From Eimeria necatrix (taxonomy: Eukaryota > Apicomplexa > Conoidasida > Eucoccidiorida > Eimeriidae), in assembly GCF_000499385.1 (NCBI RefSeq), contig NW_013652525.1, positions 1 to 60,118 of the forward strand: a stretch of DNA of 60,118 nt, written 5' to 3'. The notes under the pieces were generated by a model. It was not told where the DNA came from. It saw only the letters and a list, made by a program, of their open reading frames with translations, and ran no database searches. Numbering within the stretch: position 1 is the first letter of the stretch; every line of letters starts with the position of its first letter. A program made the position numbers and the translations under genes. This document shows, one piece after another, positions 35,140 through 47,666 of this stretch.

Positions 35140-36770
35140 TTTCTATCAAAGAATTCTTGCACCTTGAACTCTCGAAAGTTTTCCTTTGCAGGGGGTTACG
35201 TTGGCGCTAAGTCACCGAAACAAGATGTAGATACAGCTGGCTACCTTAACCTTTCACATGCACATCACCCCTTTGCCCAATTAGTGGACCGACACACTAA
35301 AATTTAGAAAGTGCGTTTTTTGAGGCGCTCTGGCCAAGTATTCGTGTTCACTTCTCAGCAGGTGTTTCGTTGAATGACAGCTAGCTTCAGCAATTTCCCT
35401 TTTTCCGGACGGCGTTTCTGTACTACACTTTATTTCAAACGTGGAAAGAGAGTGAGTTACACAGATTGGTTTCCTGCTGCCTGATCATGGTTCGTCGCTT
35501 TTCAAGTCGACTCTTTTTATTGGGTAGGTTTTGTTGTTTTATTCTCCTTCTCAGAGTCTTTTGAATGCCGTTCCATAACTTCAAAAATGCTTGCTGTCAG
35601 GGAAGTGCCTTCACCAACATCACACGATATCCCTGCCTGCATCAAAAATTCCACCCCTAGCATAGGAACGTAAAGGCGTTAATGCATGCAAAATAAATGC
35701 TTGTGGTTTTTGTTGCAATATCATCAGCTTGTATGTATTTGAAGTCGACAGTTTCATTTTGCTGCAATTGGCTAGTGCGATTGTGATTAATTTTTGACTG
35801 TGGCCATCGTGTACGTTTACTGTGTGCAGACGTGGCATCGGCACCGATGCAACGTTAGGAGACCATGTTAAGACAGAATAGCCACATACTAAGCTGCTAG
35901 TCGACTGACTGAATTACATGCTGTGTGATTGTTAAGGCAGTGAGGTGCACTCAGCGCATAAACGAGCGCATCGTACCAACAGTAATTGCGTTATTTCTCC
36001 CTTGCGAGGCAAACCTATCTATTGTGCATGAATAATTGTTGGCTATTCCAGATTCGGTGACGCTGCTCGTGCAAAGGTAATTTTTAGTCTCTACTGTTCG
36101 AATTCGTCTCTAAACTGCAAATTTACTTTTATGTAGCGTCCGCAAAGCATTGTTGTATTCGCAGGAGAAAAATTCTTTCGGACTACTTTCACGTGGCATA
36201 TCCTGCAGCCAGGTCTCGGGTTAAACCATCAAACGCCTGTATCTAAACAGGGAGTATGACATCAAAAAGCAACATGAGAAAACATACGCAACTATTGGGT
36301 GTGATGCACGAATTCTGGTAGTGTGCAGCATTGCATCGTTGGCACACGCGGATCACTAACCACTGACGTAAAACACATTTTGTATACAAGTCGCTTCCTC
36401 CCGTTTCTAGTCCTCCCCTCTGTGGTACCGTGAGTTGAGTATGCGCTTTACAAAAGTTTTACACGATGTGCCTCACTGGAGCGCAGAACGTTAGTTGGGG
36501 ACACACCACTCGGTGGCGGTTAGGCTCGGCATAGTTATTATGCGGAATTCATCATTTTTAACAGCGGTGCTTCAGCAGCATGAGGGCTGTAAGATGCATT
36601 AGCAAGCAGCCTTGATTCTATGTCTTAGACCTGCGTGCTTGTTTGGGCCACTACTTTAACTGCCCTGCCATTTGGAGGGTCACGCAAGACAGCGTGCTTT
36701 TACCTGTAAATGCTCCACAAAACGACGCATTTTCATCAAGGTAAAGCATTGCGTATCTGCTACGCCTAAT
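35140..36770. other. No recognised gene
   Basis: A+T content is somewhat higher here and the open frames are short. I see no repeats, motifs or strong splice-site pairs. Confidence 0.5.
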
Positions 36771-36785
36771 TGCTCGTATGCCCAG

Positions 36786-36926
36786 GTTGTGCGTTTACTA
36801 GATGCCGTGGAATTTCGATTGATGGTGAACGGCGCGAAACGCCCTCTACCATCATTATGTTTCGCACTGTTTGTTGGTGAAGCGGGCCAGCTACTATCGT
36901 GGGTGTGTTCCAGACTCGAAACGTGA
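36786..36926 (+). CDS. Possible exon, unknown product
   Basis: After TATGCCCAG an open frame begins V-V-R-L-L-D-A-V-E-F-R-L and ends either at a donor-like TGG|GTGTGT near 36,902 or at TGA (36,926). Composition is that of a globular protein; nothing more can be said. Confidence 0.2.
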   Translation, partial: VVRLLDAVEFRLMVNGAKRPLPSLCFALFVGEAGQLLSWVCSRLET

Positions 36927-37250
36927 TTTGTTCTCTATTATGCCGGGAGGCCTGACGGAAATGATAGCTCAGCTCATTGGAGCTCATAAGGCGCGTAACG
37001 TTCTAACGAAATTATGAGTGTAAAGTAGTGTACATAGGAATCGGCGCTGCTTCATGTTCGCCACTGTCCGTTCCAGAAACGTCATATATAAGAGCATCCA
37101 ACGTTTCATGGCAAGGTCTTATCGTAGAAGGAGGTGCACCTGATGAAAGCTGTCAAACGTTTCAAACAAGACGTTCACCAATAACCATATAACGCAGAAA
37201 GTGTGTTCCATATAACTTCCCATGATTGTATTAGCAACTGGATATTTAGC

Positions 37251-37510
37251 GCATTAATCGTATTACATGTTCTGCTATGCCGTGTCTCCGATCAAGAATA
37301 CAACAAGTTGCCTCAAACCTGGGCATCAAGTTTGTCACCTTAATTGGCCGTTTCTTATGGTGGAGAGACTGCCGTTACAGGCATTAATCGTATTACATGT
37401 TCTGCTATGCCGTATCTCCGATCAAGAATACAACAAGTTGCCTCAAACCTGGGCATCAAGTTTGTCACCTTAATTGGCCGTTTCTTATGGTGGAGAGACT
37501 GCCGTTACAG
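37251..37510 (+). repeat. 130-bp tandem duplication, one difference
   Basis: 37,251-37,380 and 37,381-37,510 are identical except for one G/A change (GTGTCTCC versus GTATCTCC). The unit is not a multiple of three. The following sequence (GGCAAAATTCGG) may be the first few bases of a decayed third unit. Confidence 0.95.
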
Positions 37511-37814
37511 GCAAAATTCGGTACGGTTTCTCGTTATTTATGAGCGTGTGGACCCCAGAATCACCTAGACTTGGTGATGATATTCAGTGCACGCAAGTCG
37601 GCACGGGCTTCTTGCGTTTTCCTGTTTTATTGCGGTTTGCCTCGTGCTAGGAAACTTTTAGGTGGCATATTGGCTCATAAGAACCGCCAACGGCTTTTTC
37701 AGGCATTATAATGGGCGGCACGCATGATAGAGACTAATGAAAGGTGCTTTCTTCGAATCTACTGTTAGCTCGGGCCTGCCAATGCTTTATGATAACCAGG
37801 CGTTGCAGTTTCAG

Positions 37815-38250
37815 CAGGGAAGAAAATACCCAGCGTCATTCTGTGGGTCACCGCTATGCCCAGCTATTTGCAAAATCTAACGTCCACAGTAGTGTGAGTG
37901 CAGCCACATATCGACAAGAAAGAGGCTTTTCCGATGTTGGAATGAAGTTTTAAAACTACATTTCAAGGGACGACTATTGTTGAATTATTTTAGTTCCAGT
38001 GAACCTCTCGGCGGTGGTATTTCCACCACTAAAATGCAATATCATTGCAGATCTACATCTGCCACTCGTTTATCCCAAAGGTGGAGGACTCGAACAATTT
38101 CGTGAGGTGCTAAGTGACCAGCCTGTGAGCCTGATTACGCGCAGTGCAGACACTTGTGCCCAGGAAGATGTGAACAGTGTGCAGGAAGAATTTGATTGCC
38201 AGCGCCAGAGGCGCCACCTTCACCGCATGATCGCAAGAGCATTCTCCTGA
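37815..38250 (+). CDS. Possible two-exon gene end, unknown product
   Basis: Segment 37,815-37,891 (after GCAGTTTCAG) joins 37,994-38,250 (after TATTTTAG) across a 102-nt intron in phase 1, giving a terminal frame that ends in TGA. The second segment is 85 codons and looks soluble, with E-Q-F-R-E-V-L-S-D and a basic end R-Q-R-R-H-L-H-R. An alternative donor 3 nt away (AGT|GTGAGT) is a better splice match but out of phase. Confidence 0.25.
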
Positions 38251-38529
38251 TGGGGACAGTGTAGTTACCCAATATTGACGGTTTTTAGGAGCTCTTTTAT
38301 ATCATTTGGGGCTTCTGAAAGTAGTATTTTGCCGCTACGGCCTTTAGCGCTTAAGTGGCCCATTTGCCTGCCGATAGTTGGCTTAAAGCAATTTGTGTGG
38401 CAGTGCATCATGTTAAAGCCGGATAGACGTTGCGCTTCAGTTTCACCTAAGACGCTGTTACAGTATCAGGTGCTGCTGAGTGCCTGCAATTGCTTTGTAT
38501 TAAAAAGCAAAGAATCAAATTAATGTTTG

Positions 38530-40500
38530 AAACTTGGATGACGTTCATAGCGGTGCCACTACTGACACACTAATTTCATGTTGAAGGCACAACCGACCCT
38601 TAAGGACACAGTGGCATACAATCTCAAGCTACAACCATTTACATGTAACAAAGCCACACAAGGTGAAGCTTCATGATCCAGGAGTATGTTTTGTCGATGA
38701 AGCGTGAAGCGTGGCACATGCATCTGTCATGAGGTCGACTACGTCATAATTATTTTTTGTAGGATAAGCTCGTGAGCTATGCTCAGCTAGGGTACGGAAC
38801 TAACTGATTCATAAAATGTAGGCCATCCTCATATTGTGTGGCACTACGCTTGGTTCTCGTACAGGCTTGTCTTCTTTGCTTTCTCGCACGAATCGACCAT
38901 CAGCTGCTAGAATGTCATCATATGTTTTAGACGCAGGCGGGCTTAAACCAGCTGGATCGTTGTACGGATGGCTATGGTCAATCTTACTAATTTCATGTCA
39001 TCAGCTACCTCTGACTTGAAGAATGGGGGACAGTATTGTTGCTGCAGGAGCAGCCTCAGTACCAAATGGCTCTGCGGCAAACTAACGGGATATAAAAGCC
39101 AGTATGTCACTTTCACGAACTAGCAGTGGAAGGTTCGCAACGGCATGCTGTCACACCTGAATAAAGAGTGCTTGACATTCTTCTAGGCAAGTATTTTGCG
39201 ATACACCGCGTGAGAGTCGATGACTGGAGAAAAATGCCTGCTGTTTAGCGAAAATCGCCATTAAACCTAATACTCATCGCTGTGGCGTCAGAATATGACG
39301 GAGGCACGGGGTTTCCATGTGTTTTCGCTCAGATTCCCGAGATACGCTGCGAGTTTATGTGTGATTAGCTGATGCAGTTTACTGCAACAATTGATCCTCT
39401 GGATGCTCGCCAAGCCGAATTTGTTTTCGCAGTGAACAACTGCACACGGACCTTCTCGGGCACGCAGAGAGTACGTTGTAGCCTTCACGCTTTTATATAA
39501 TTGATGTGTGTGTAGTCCATCATCTTTCGCCGCGAATCTTGTATGGTATGCAAAACGGCCCACGGTGGGGAAGCAAAGTTTGTAATTGGGAAATGCCGCG
39601 TTGCTGCACGTTCACTGCTCATATGCGATGTTGCATGTGATTCACGGGTATAACGCCTCACCAGTGAGCTTGTTTACTGTTGCATTGGTATAAGGGAGCC
39701 TTCTTGCAACAGCTTGTTGACCAGACACATCTAACCAGCTCCAGCAGTATTGCTTCGATGTGCGCTCCGAAGCTACTGCTAAGGTAGAAGCAAAATAGTG
39801 AAAGCATGGCGTCCTTCAAATCATTAAGGCGTTTTGCAGCTAACGATGCATTCCAATGGGGAAGCACGTTTCATTCCGAAGTGATTCTGACAGGAGTTTC
39901 TCCCATTGCTCCCGTGGTGTTATTGAGCGCCTTCATCCCGAGTTCGTAAAAGGCAGGTTGTGGAGTTCCATTTTGTGATGTGCTAAATTATGAAACAGCA
40001 AGCGTGCTGCAACATACGTGCATGCGTTCGAGCCTTTTAAAGGTTTTTAGACTGTTTCAAGGCCTCCTGCAACCCAAAGGGAGTAAGCGTCACGTGATGA
40101 CACTAGTTCTGTAGCTGTAGCCAGCTGGAGCAGGCAACATTCAGCTGTCTAAAATTTGCACGATGTTGTCTCAACATTTGATACACACACACACACGAAC
40201 GAAATGCTGATATACTGCCATGTCTTCGGAGTTTCACTGATCTTGTTCACACAAAAGGCCTAACTTCGGTGCCAAGCTAATAAAAGAAAGCGCTGTGTTG
40301 GCCTATAGAAACTGACCAACGCGAGATAGCGAGGATGCTATTTCGGGTTGATGGATTCTCTTGGTGGTTTCTATGATGAGCACCTCTTTTGCAGTGCTTT
40401 GAATTGAGATCCAGAGACACTTAGACGCAAGACCATTTGTCTACAGTGTAACCTGCGATCAACTTTGCTTATGGTGCTCAGCATCGTGCATACTTGTGGC
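38530..40500. other. No recognised gene; short (AC)7 run
   Basis: Short open frames on both strands lack motifs. A minus-strand frame at 39,288-39,563 is open for 91 codons. A (AC)7 microsatellite lies at 40,183-40,196. Confidence 0.45.
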
Positions 40501-40524
40501 TGCTCTGATGTAGCATAGGCTTTT

Positions 40525-41205
40525 ATTGCCTCTGTGACCTGCGCCAAACTAGCGCTAGCATACTCGCATTGGCCAAAATTCTTGTTTCCTTGCCGGTGTT
40601 GGTATTGATAAACCTCTACGCACAACTTGCGCATTTTTAGTTGAGCAAAATGCATCATCGTTTGCGCGAAGTACGCGGCCGGAGGCTGCTGCCAGGACGG
40701 TTTCGCAAGGGCGCAGCCTCGACGCTGATACTGGGCTGGTGCGAAGAGAGATCCGCAGTTTCGAGAGTGGCTCTGGAGATGCAGAGCGTGACAACTGCGT
40801 TCATGACTTGGTTATGTGACTGCGTTGTGTGTGTCAAGGAGCAGGCCTCAGCAAGCAGCTCAGTTGAATGTTCGGGGAAGAAAACTGCTCGGGGATGACT
40901 GGAGAAGAACGCGCTGTGAAATGTATGCATGGATTAGGCAGCTCGCAGCGCAGCGCAAGCGTTGGAAAAATGTGCTACGCTTTGTCTTGGATACATTCAG
41001 CACAGTGCAGCCGTTGTACGAGTGTGCTGGGTTCCATCTTAGATGTACTTCTCTGCAGTTTGGTAGAATGCCTACAATTATTTGGTGACAACGCTGGCTG
41101 TTGAACACAGTTCTTTTGGTGTCTTTGCACTCTATTCTGTTGCGTTCGTCTCTGATATTGACACAGTTGAAATAATAAGGGGTTCTGTTGTTGTATCAGT
41201 GTTGC
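40525..41205 (+). repeat. Diverged duplication E, copy 1
   Basis: 40,525-40,960 aligns at roughly 70% with 42,945-43,400, and 41,085-41,200 aligns with 44,095-44,205. The minus strand of copy 1 has a 95-codon frame (40,371-40,658) starting M-M-H-F-A-Q-L. The matching frame of copy 2 has at least two stops, so it is either dead or never coded. Confidence 0.7.
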
Positions 41206-42939
41206 CTAGCAGTGCGCAGCATTAGGAGGCGAAATTCACCACTACCTTCGTGCTTGAACAGACTAATTTTGGAAGTATGATTGCAAAAGCTGTCACATCC
41301 GCTGCCTGATGCGATGCAAAGAAGGTGCGTATGAACTGAGAATGTTTGCCCCGCAGCGTCGCTTGGAATCCATCAGCCTGACAATACCAGTAAAAGGTGT
41401 CTGCTTTGTTAATATAACTCCCGTCGATATATGCAGTAAAAATCTCAAAGCATGCGTGTTTATTCTAATACACTGTTCGATACACCTGTCTGACGTTCAG
41501 AAGCGATCTAAAAGGAGAGCGCAAAGGGGATTTCTTCAGAGATGCATAGCTCTTGGCTCCGGAGTCCTCGTGAAATAAACAATGGGGCACGATATGGAGA
41601 AGTGGGCTTGTTCTGTGTGGTTTTTTAGATGGTAAAATGATAGCAAACGAGCTTCCCGTGCGATATAATGTTTGGCGGGTTGTGGAAGTGCCGTGCGGTG
41701 TGTATTGAACTGGGTGAACAGCAAAGCATGACGGCTGATGCTGCGAGTACAAAATTAAAGCTGCACATTGGATGTTTATTTCAGGTGTTTCTTCACTGCC
41801 GTTGTGATGAGCTGCTGCTGGTCGGTTTAAAGGATGTGGGTATCCCTTCTAGATGCCCATACGACTTTGCTTTTGGACGTTCCCATTAGCAAACGGACCG
41901 GCAGTCAGAGAGCTATTTGGACACTTCGCCCGTGGAAGTGGCTATTTTGCTTTCACTACGCGCCGATGGCCGCCTTCGTGACTTGACAGCACAAATGAAT
42001 TTTCTGATTTCCAAAGACGCCGTTTAACCAGGAGCTAAGTAACGGTGTTCGGAGCTGCTTTGTTTGCTAGACAAATGCATTCCGCAGTGCGGAGCAGTGG
42101 TAATTAATCCGTGGGCGGTTCTGGCCGGTTGCAGTAGTCCTTGCTGTACTTCCCGCTTAGTTGAGTCCTTTTCTGTGCTGACGCAGCATCTAGAACGTGC
42201 GAGTGACAAGGTGATTGCTGAAGATGTGAATCGGGCGCATTGCACTGAATCGACCACATCCGCTTTTTTGTGGATACCAAGGACGTGCGTATCAGCTTAG
42301 CTCGCTCTCACAGCTAGGATGCAGAGGCATTCAAAAGGAAATATCTAGTGAGCAGGTGCCCTTGCTTTGCTTTTACCAAGACTTTGGCTGGTTCATCACG
42401 TGCCAGTCCGACAGCTGATCTCACGAGCATATTATCTGGAATCGCGCACACTTCATGCCTCCTGGCAGGCCCGATCCTCTTCGTTTGGACTAATTCTGTC
42501 TTTCCAGTATTAAAACCTCTGAATGAAAACACGGACACTTGAGGCTTCCGCGCGGTGATGAATGCAGCTTTATAAAGTAGGTTTTGAGTTCAGCGACACG
42601 TGATTCATTAAGGAGTGGGGTTTGCATACGTGTTTCGCATGGTCTAACCAGCGGGGTCGTGGAGACGTAGCAGGCTTTTTGGTAGTTTTTAATCCTCTAT
42701 GGACGACCGGCGTCTAGACGATTTTGAGCACACTGTTGCTAAAAAGCCTGAGCAAAGGAAGCACAGAAATTGTTCTCTCATTTAAGGAAGGCCTGTAGAC
42801 ACAATTGATGACAAGAGTGACTTTTTGAAGCATTTCGTGGGATTTTAGCTGGTATAAACAGTCCTAACGGTTTTCATCAGCCTGCTTCAATGCATATGGC
42901 TGTGCTGATGTGACGTGGCGCTTACTTCCCTTTGTAATG

Positions 42940-44210
42940 TGTGTAACCAGGCGCCAACTAGTGCTAAATGCACCTTGACAGCGTTCTAACATTTCGCGGA
43001 AGTCTTGTTAGCTTACTGGTATTGGCATTGGCGAACTTTTACGCACAACGTGAGCTTCGTTAGTTGCGCAAAATGTATCTTCATGTGCGCGAAATATTAA
43101 CAGGATGCTGCTGCCAGCATGGTTTAACAGGGATGCAGCCGCGATGTCCGTACAGGAATTTTGCGATGCGCAATCGGCGGTTTTGAGTGCATGGCAGTGA
43201 ATTAGAATGCAGCTGGAGAGTTAAAACATGACAACTGTGCTTATGACGTAATTATTTGACTGCGTTATGCATGTCAAAAGAGAAGGCTTTAGCAAGCAGC
43301 TCCGTTGCATGCACATGCGTGCGACTGCTTGGGCATGACGAAAGAGGGACACAGTGTGAACTTCATGCGTGAATTAGGCGCTTTAGTGTGATCCTGAAAC
43401 GCAGTCAGTAAGCAGGTTTGATGGTCATTTACTGAGGTGTGGTCTTCTGCAGTGGCATGGATGTGTTTACATGCTGGCAACGCTGGCTGCATATCCCTGT
43501 CCCTTTGCTGTCTTACTGTGTCTCCTGCTGTGGTCTTAATGTAATCGGTAGAGGTTCCTCTTTTGCGCTCTTTCCCATTTTAACAGGCGATGGGCATTCG
43601 AAAGCACAGACTGATGGATAAGGAACGCAGCGGTGACTGAGATGAGTTGAGCTGTTCGCAGTGAATCATTCTGACGCTGACGCTGTGGTTTTATCAAGAA
43701 TGTGGGTGTTAATTCACGCAACCTATTGCTGCCAAGTCGTAAGTCGGCACGTGGCATTTTGTCACTCTGCAGGAGCATGCATGCAGTATCTACTTTGCTT
43801 TTTTTTCCATGCGTCGACGTGTGCGGTGTTGAGTTATTTGCTTGAATGGAGCTTTCAATTACTGTGGCTGTAGGCGTCTAATCTCACATGGTTAGTATAT
43901 AGTGTTTGGTTGGTTTGTTATTCTCAAGACAGCAGTCCACCATGCGTTTTGCTTCGAATTACCCATACTTTGCCGTAAACATGGCTCTGCGCAGTGTTAA
44001 GCGAGGGGCACGTTCAAAACCTGGAACACGTAGTGTGGTTTCATTAGGATGTCTCGTCAGCTAACGTAACTGGTGATCACATGGTAACGTGGTGGGAGCG
44101 CTGGTTGTTGAGCTCAGTCCATCGTGTATCTTTGATCTCTGTTCCGTTGCTTTTCCCTCTAATATTGACGCGCTTAATCTGATAGGCGTTTTTTGTTTTC
44201 GCTAGGCATT
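42940..44210 (+). repeat. Diverged duplication E, copy 2, with about 700 bp extra
   Basis: Same order and orientation as 40,525-41,205, but the two matching parts are separated by about 700 bp more than in copy 1. The stretch 43,400-44,090 has no counterpart in copy 1 and shows no recognisable element. Confidence 0.65.
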
Positions 44211-44424
44211 GCATAGCGTTGGAAGCAAGGGCTTTCAATTGAATGCGCGACTTGAGCGTTTGGCACAAAGCTATTTTCACTAGGATCATCTTTTGCGAGC
44301 AGTGGGTACGTAAAAGCAGTCATTTTGATGTTAGTTCGTTCAATTGCCGCTAGGAGCTAGGACAAGCGCACGTCTAAAGGGCGTATTTTGGGGCTTGGGT
44401 TAAGCGAAGGCTTTTACATTGCAG

Positions 44425-44767
44425 CGTATCAAGTTTTACGCTATGTACTCCGAACAAGGCACTTCGTCGTTTGCACTTCATGGGTTACCCCTCGCGCAAT
44501 TTGTTTGATATTACCATCAGATGTTGCTACTTTTGTAGGTAAATTGCTGCCCACAGTCCGTGGCCGGTTGTTTTCTAGTGTATGTTGCTACCTTGGTGGG
44601 GCACCATGACACTTTTTGCTGATTTCTAGAAGTGGTGATGTACTGATCTCAGTGCACTTCAGGGTTTCATCGCTGAGATGTCTGAGGGCCTGCCGTTCCC
44701 AGGAACAAATATGCAGCCTAATATTTCCGGCACTGGAATTTTAGTTGCAAACTGGGATGCCATTCAA
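44425..44767 (+). CDS. Possible two-exon segment, unknown product
   Basis: 44,425-44,534 (acceptor TTTTACATTGCAG, donor TTTT|GTAGGT) joins 44,663-44,767 (acceptor GTGCACTTCAG, donor CAA|GTGTGT) across a 128-nt intron in phase 0. Lengths are 36 codons plus two bases, then 35 codons. The second peptide begins G-F-I-A-E-M-S-E-G. Further plus-strand splice-like segments follow, including a 40-nt one at 46,395-46,434 with good sites on both sides (TTTCTTCAG and ATTG|GTAAGT), but I could not join them. Confidence 0.25.
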
Positions 44768-44853
44768 GTGTGTGATCGGCAAGCGATCGGCAAGGCTTGC
44801 GGAAGTCGTGTGCTTTTATCGCTAAGCTACCTAGAATTTGTCTCTCGCAGGCC

Positions 44854-44885
44854 AAACAGGCAGCCTGCTAAACAGGCAGCCTGCT
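44854..44885 (+). repeat. 16-bp perfect tandem repeat (x2)
   Basis: AAACAGGCAGCCTGCT occurs twice back to back. Another 10-11-bp pair lies just upstream at 44,774-44,794. Both are microduplications. Confidence 0.95.
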
Positions 44886-46498
44886 ATTTCTTGTGATGAA
44901 TTTTTCGTTGCAAAATAGAATGCCGAATTAGTGTACGATAGGCTGGGGGCTGGCCTGGCGGACATCAAGTGCTGGATCACGGATATTCAGTGATAGCATC
45001 ACAGCCTTTCTTCTTTTTCGGAGTAGCGCCCACACATTTTTTGTCAAAAAGGAATGCAGCGACTGCGCATTCGATACATGCTGCCACTGAAGGTTCAGTA
45101 TAACCATGCACAGTTGCTCACACCAGCAATGCATCTTTGTTGGTTCCAAGGCCCTGCCAGTTTGTGGCAGATGGAGAAAAGCGCCTGCCCTCAATCATTG
45201 TTCGTTGAAATGGATTTGCCCGTCATAGGCGACAATTGACTGCCATACTCTCGCCGTTTCGAGTCTTCTGTTATCTTGCCGGGCCACGATGGAGAATATG
45301 CTGCACAAAAGAAATGTTGATGTTGCTGTCGGCTGCGAGCAAGTACTCTTGCAAGTGTGGGGGTTTCTGGATGAACATGTGAGCCATCTGCTTCCTTCAC
45401 TGAAAAGCACAGTCTTTTCAGTTCTTGTAGGTAGCATGTTGATTATCTTGCGCACAGCCTTGTTGCTGGCCCCACTTACATCTGGGCCGTAGAATTTCGC
45501 TTTTGCTCGCGCGTCTCTTTTTACCTTCAAGACTTCCCACTTGGATAAACAGTCTGCCACTGCCGTCGTTTTCGCGATCGCGACGTAGCTCTTTCTTGTA
45601 GAGCACGATTATGTCTGCTAAATTTTAAAGAAAGAGGAGGGAATCGTTCCGCCTGCAGCATTGCAGAGTTGTTGGAGGCTACAGGGTTTCAACGCTTTAT
45701 TTGGTGCAACGAATGGGACTCCTGCCCAGAGGTTTGTTGTGAAGCGGCAAATCAATGTGCAGATGCAAACAGTCTGTCCAGCTTCTTTAAATCCTGTGAT
45801 GAACTCTTCTAGCTTTGGGGACAAGTCCTCGTACCCAGTAAAGTTGAAATTGCGGCTGACTGTTCGCTACTTAGTAAATCTCACCCAAACGCTGAAATTG
45901 CACGAAGACTTGCAAGATAAAAGGGCTGCCCTTTGCCGGTGTGAACTCAAGTGGTTTTAATGATGGGTGCCTTTGTTGATGGTGATTCAAATAGGAAAGT
46001 CTGCGCTCGCGGCAGAGCTCATTTGCATTGCATACAAACTGTTCATTTGTAAAAACGGAATTTTTTCCACCCGCCGGATACACGCTCTTGCGTGTAGTCC
46101 AAACCTTCTCAGAGGAACTTGTGGATGTCCCACGTCGTGACCACGCTGTTGCTGTTCCAGTTTGTGCGCTTACACGTCGTTTTGAATATCAGTGACTGTA
46201 ATCAAGTTATTTAATTTTTGCGCTTACGTTTCTGAGTGTGTGTACTGAGGCAGCAAAAGTGCTCGCTATGTGCGTGCTTATAAACAGATTTCCTTCAAAT
46301 TGGGAGTCTAAAACTGACCGAAAAATGACTCTGTGGCTTCTTGGGAAACTTGACTGACAAGCAGTTCTTGAATAATGGTTTCACATTTCTTCAGGAACAG
46401 AGCTGGTGCCTGGCAGCGCATCAACAGTGCATTGGTAAGTTTGTGTCAAACCGATCGTGCAAGACCTCTTTGTCATGGCGTTCAAATTTAATCACCTT

Positions 46499-46633
46499 TC
46501 GGCCACTGCATCTTGCCCAATCAGCTTGTGAGCATCACAGAGGGTAGTGAGAAGCAAAACGTCGAGATGCAGGCGCATAGCTTGTTTGTGTGCGGGGGAT
46601 GGAGAACAGTTGCTTTTAATCATTCTACGACCA
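46499..46633 (+). CDS. Exon-like frame, dispersed paralogue 2
   Basis: This is the partner of 34,905-35,139. It follows CTTGCCCAATCAG, begins L-V-S-I-T-E and ends in TAG. The two are similar at the start and around the V-C-x-G segment but differ in between, so the duplication is old. Confidence 0.22.
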
Positions 46634-47666
46634 TGAGAAGCCGTTAGCAGTGTGAGGCCACGCGTCAGATGCCCGCCTGTCAAGGGTGCATTACAGACTG
46701 CGATGCGATTTCTCAGTTCCTAACAGAGCATGACTGCCATTTTTAGGGAAAGCAATTCTCTTTCACCGCAAGTCTACTCATGGGCTTGACTTAACCTTCA
46801 GGCTCAACCTATCTAGAACAGCCTGTGAAAACAGTTTTTTTAAGTCTTCTTCCGCGAACGAATCATCCGTGAGTAGGCTTTAGTGCATATTTTGAGCGGT
46901 TATCTGCACAACTGTCTCAAAATGTCTAGTTTGTACGCTCTTTGGGATTTTTCATTGATCTGAACGCCAAACGTGTTCTTTAGGCAACGGCGTTTCGTTA
47001 ATCGCACATCGGAGCTCGCCGACTCAGTTGCGTCTTTGCCTTGCTGGTTTGCGAATGCCGTCGCACCTTTTTTATTGCTACAAAGGCAGTAAGTCACGTC
47101 ACGTAGTCCCACCGCATGTTGACTGCCAACTGGTAGTGTGACAGTAGTGTGACAGCCTACATGGTTTTTGGCGGAAGGGCTCCACTGTCATAATGGTTGA
47201 TTATAGGAAGTGCTTTCAGTGAAAACGTTTTTGTATCTTTCCTTGTGCGCTTGGGGGTATTTGTAGAATGATATGGGCTGAATCCTACCTATTTGCAAGT
47301 CGTTTGCCGCTGGGCGAACCTGGGTCGAACATTACCAATCCATGACGGTACCTGTCAGTATTGCCTCCGGCGCAGTTCATGAGTGTATGTCCTCTGGTGG
47401 CAAGAAATCTGAACACCGCACAGTCCAATTTAGTTGCTGTGTTCGTTGTGCATGAATCATCTTCAGTGCACATAGTATACTTCTCAGTGCTTTTGGAACA
47501 GCATTCCAAAATACATGTGGATCTGAGGACGAAGTATTAGTCTGGAACCACAGCAAACCTGCGATAATTGCTTGTTTCCCGAGAATGTTCAATCAGCCAG
47601 GCTCTCAAAAAATTCTTTACGCACTATTCAGAATGAGAAAAGCCAATGAGGCTCCTAGTACATCTT

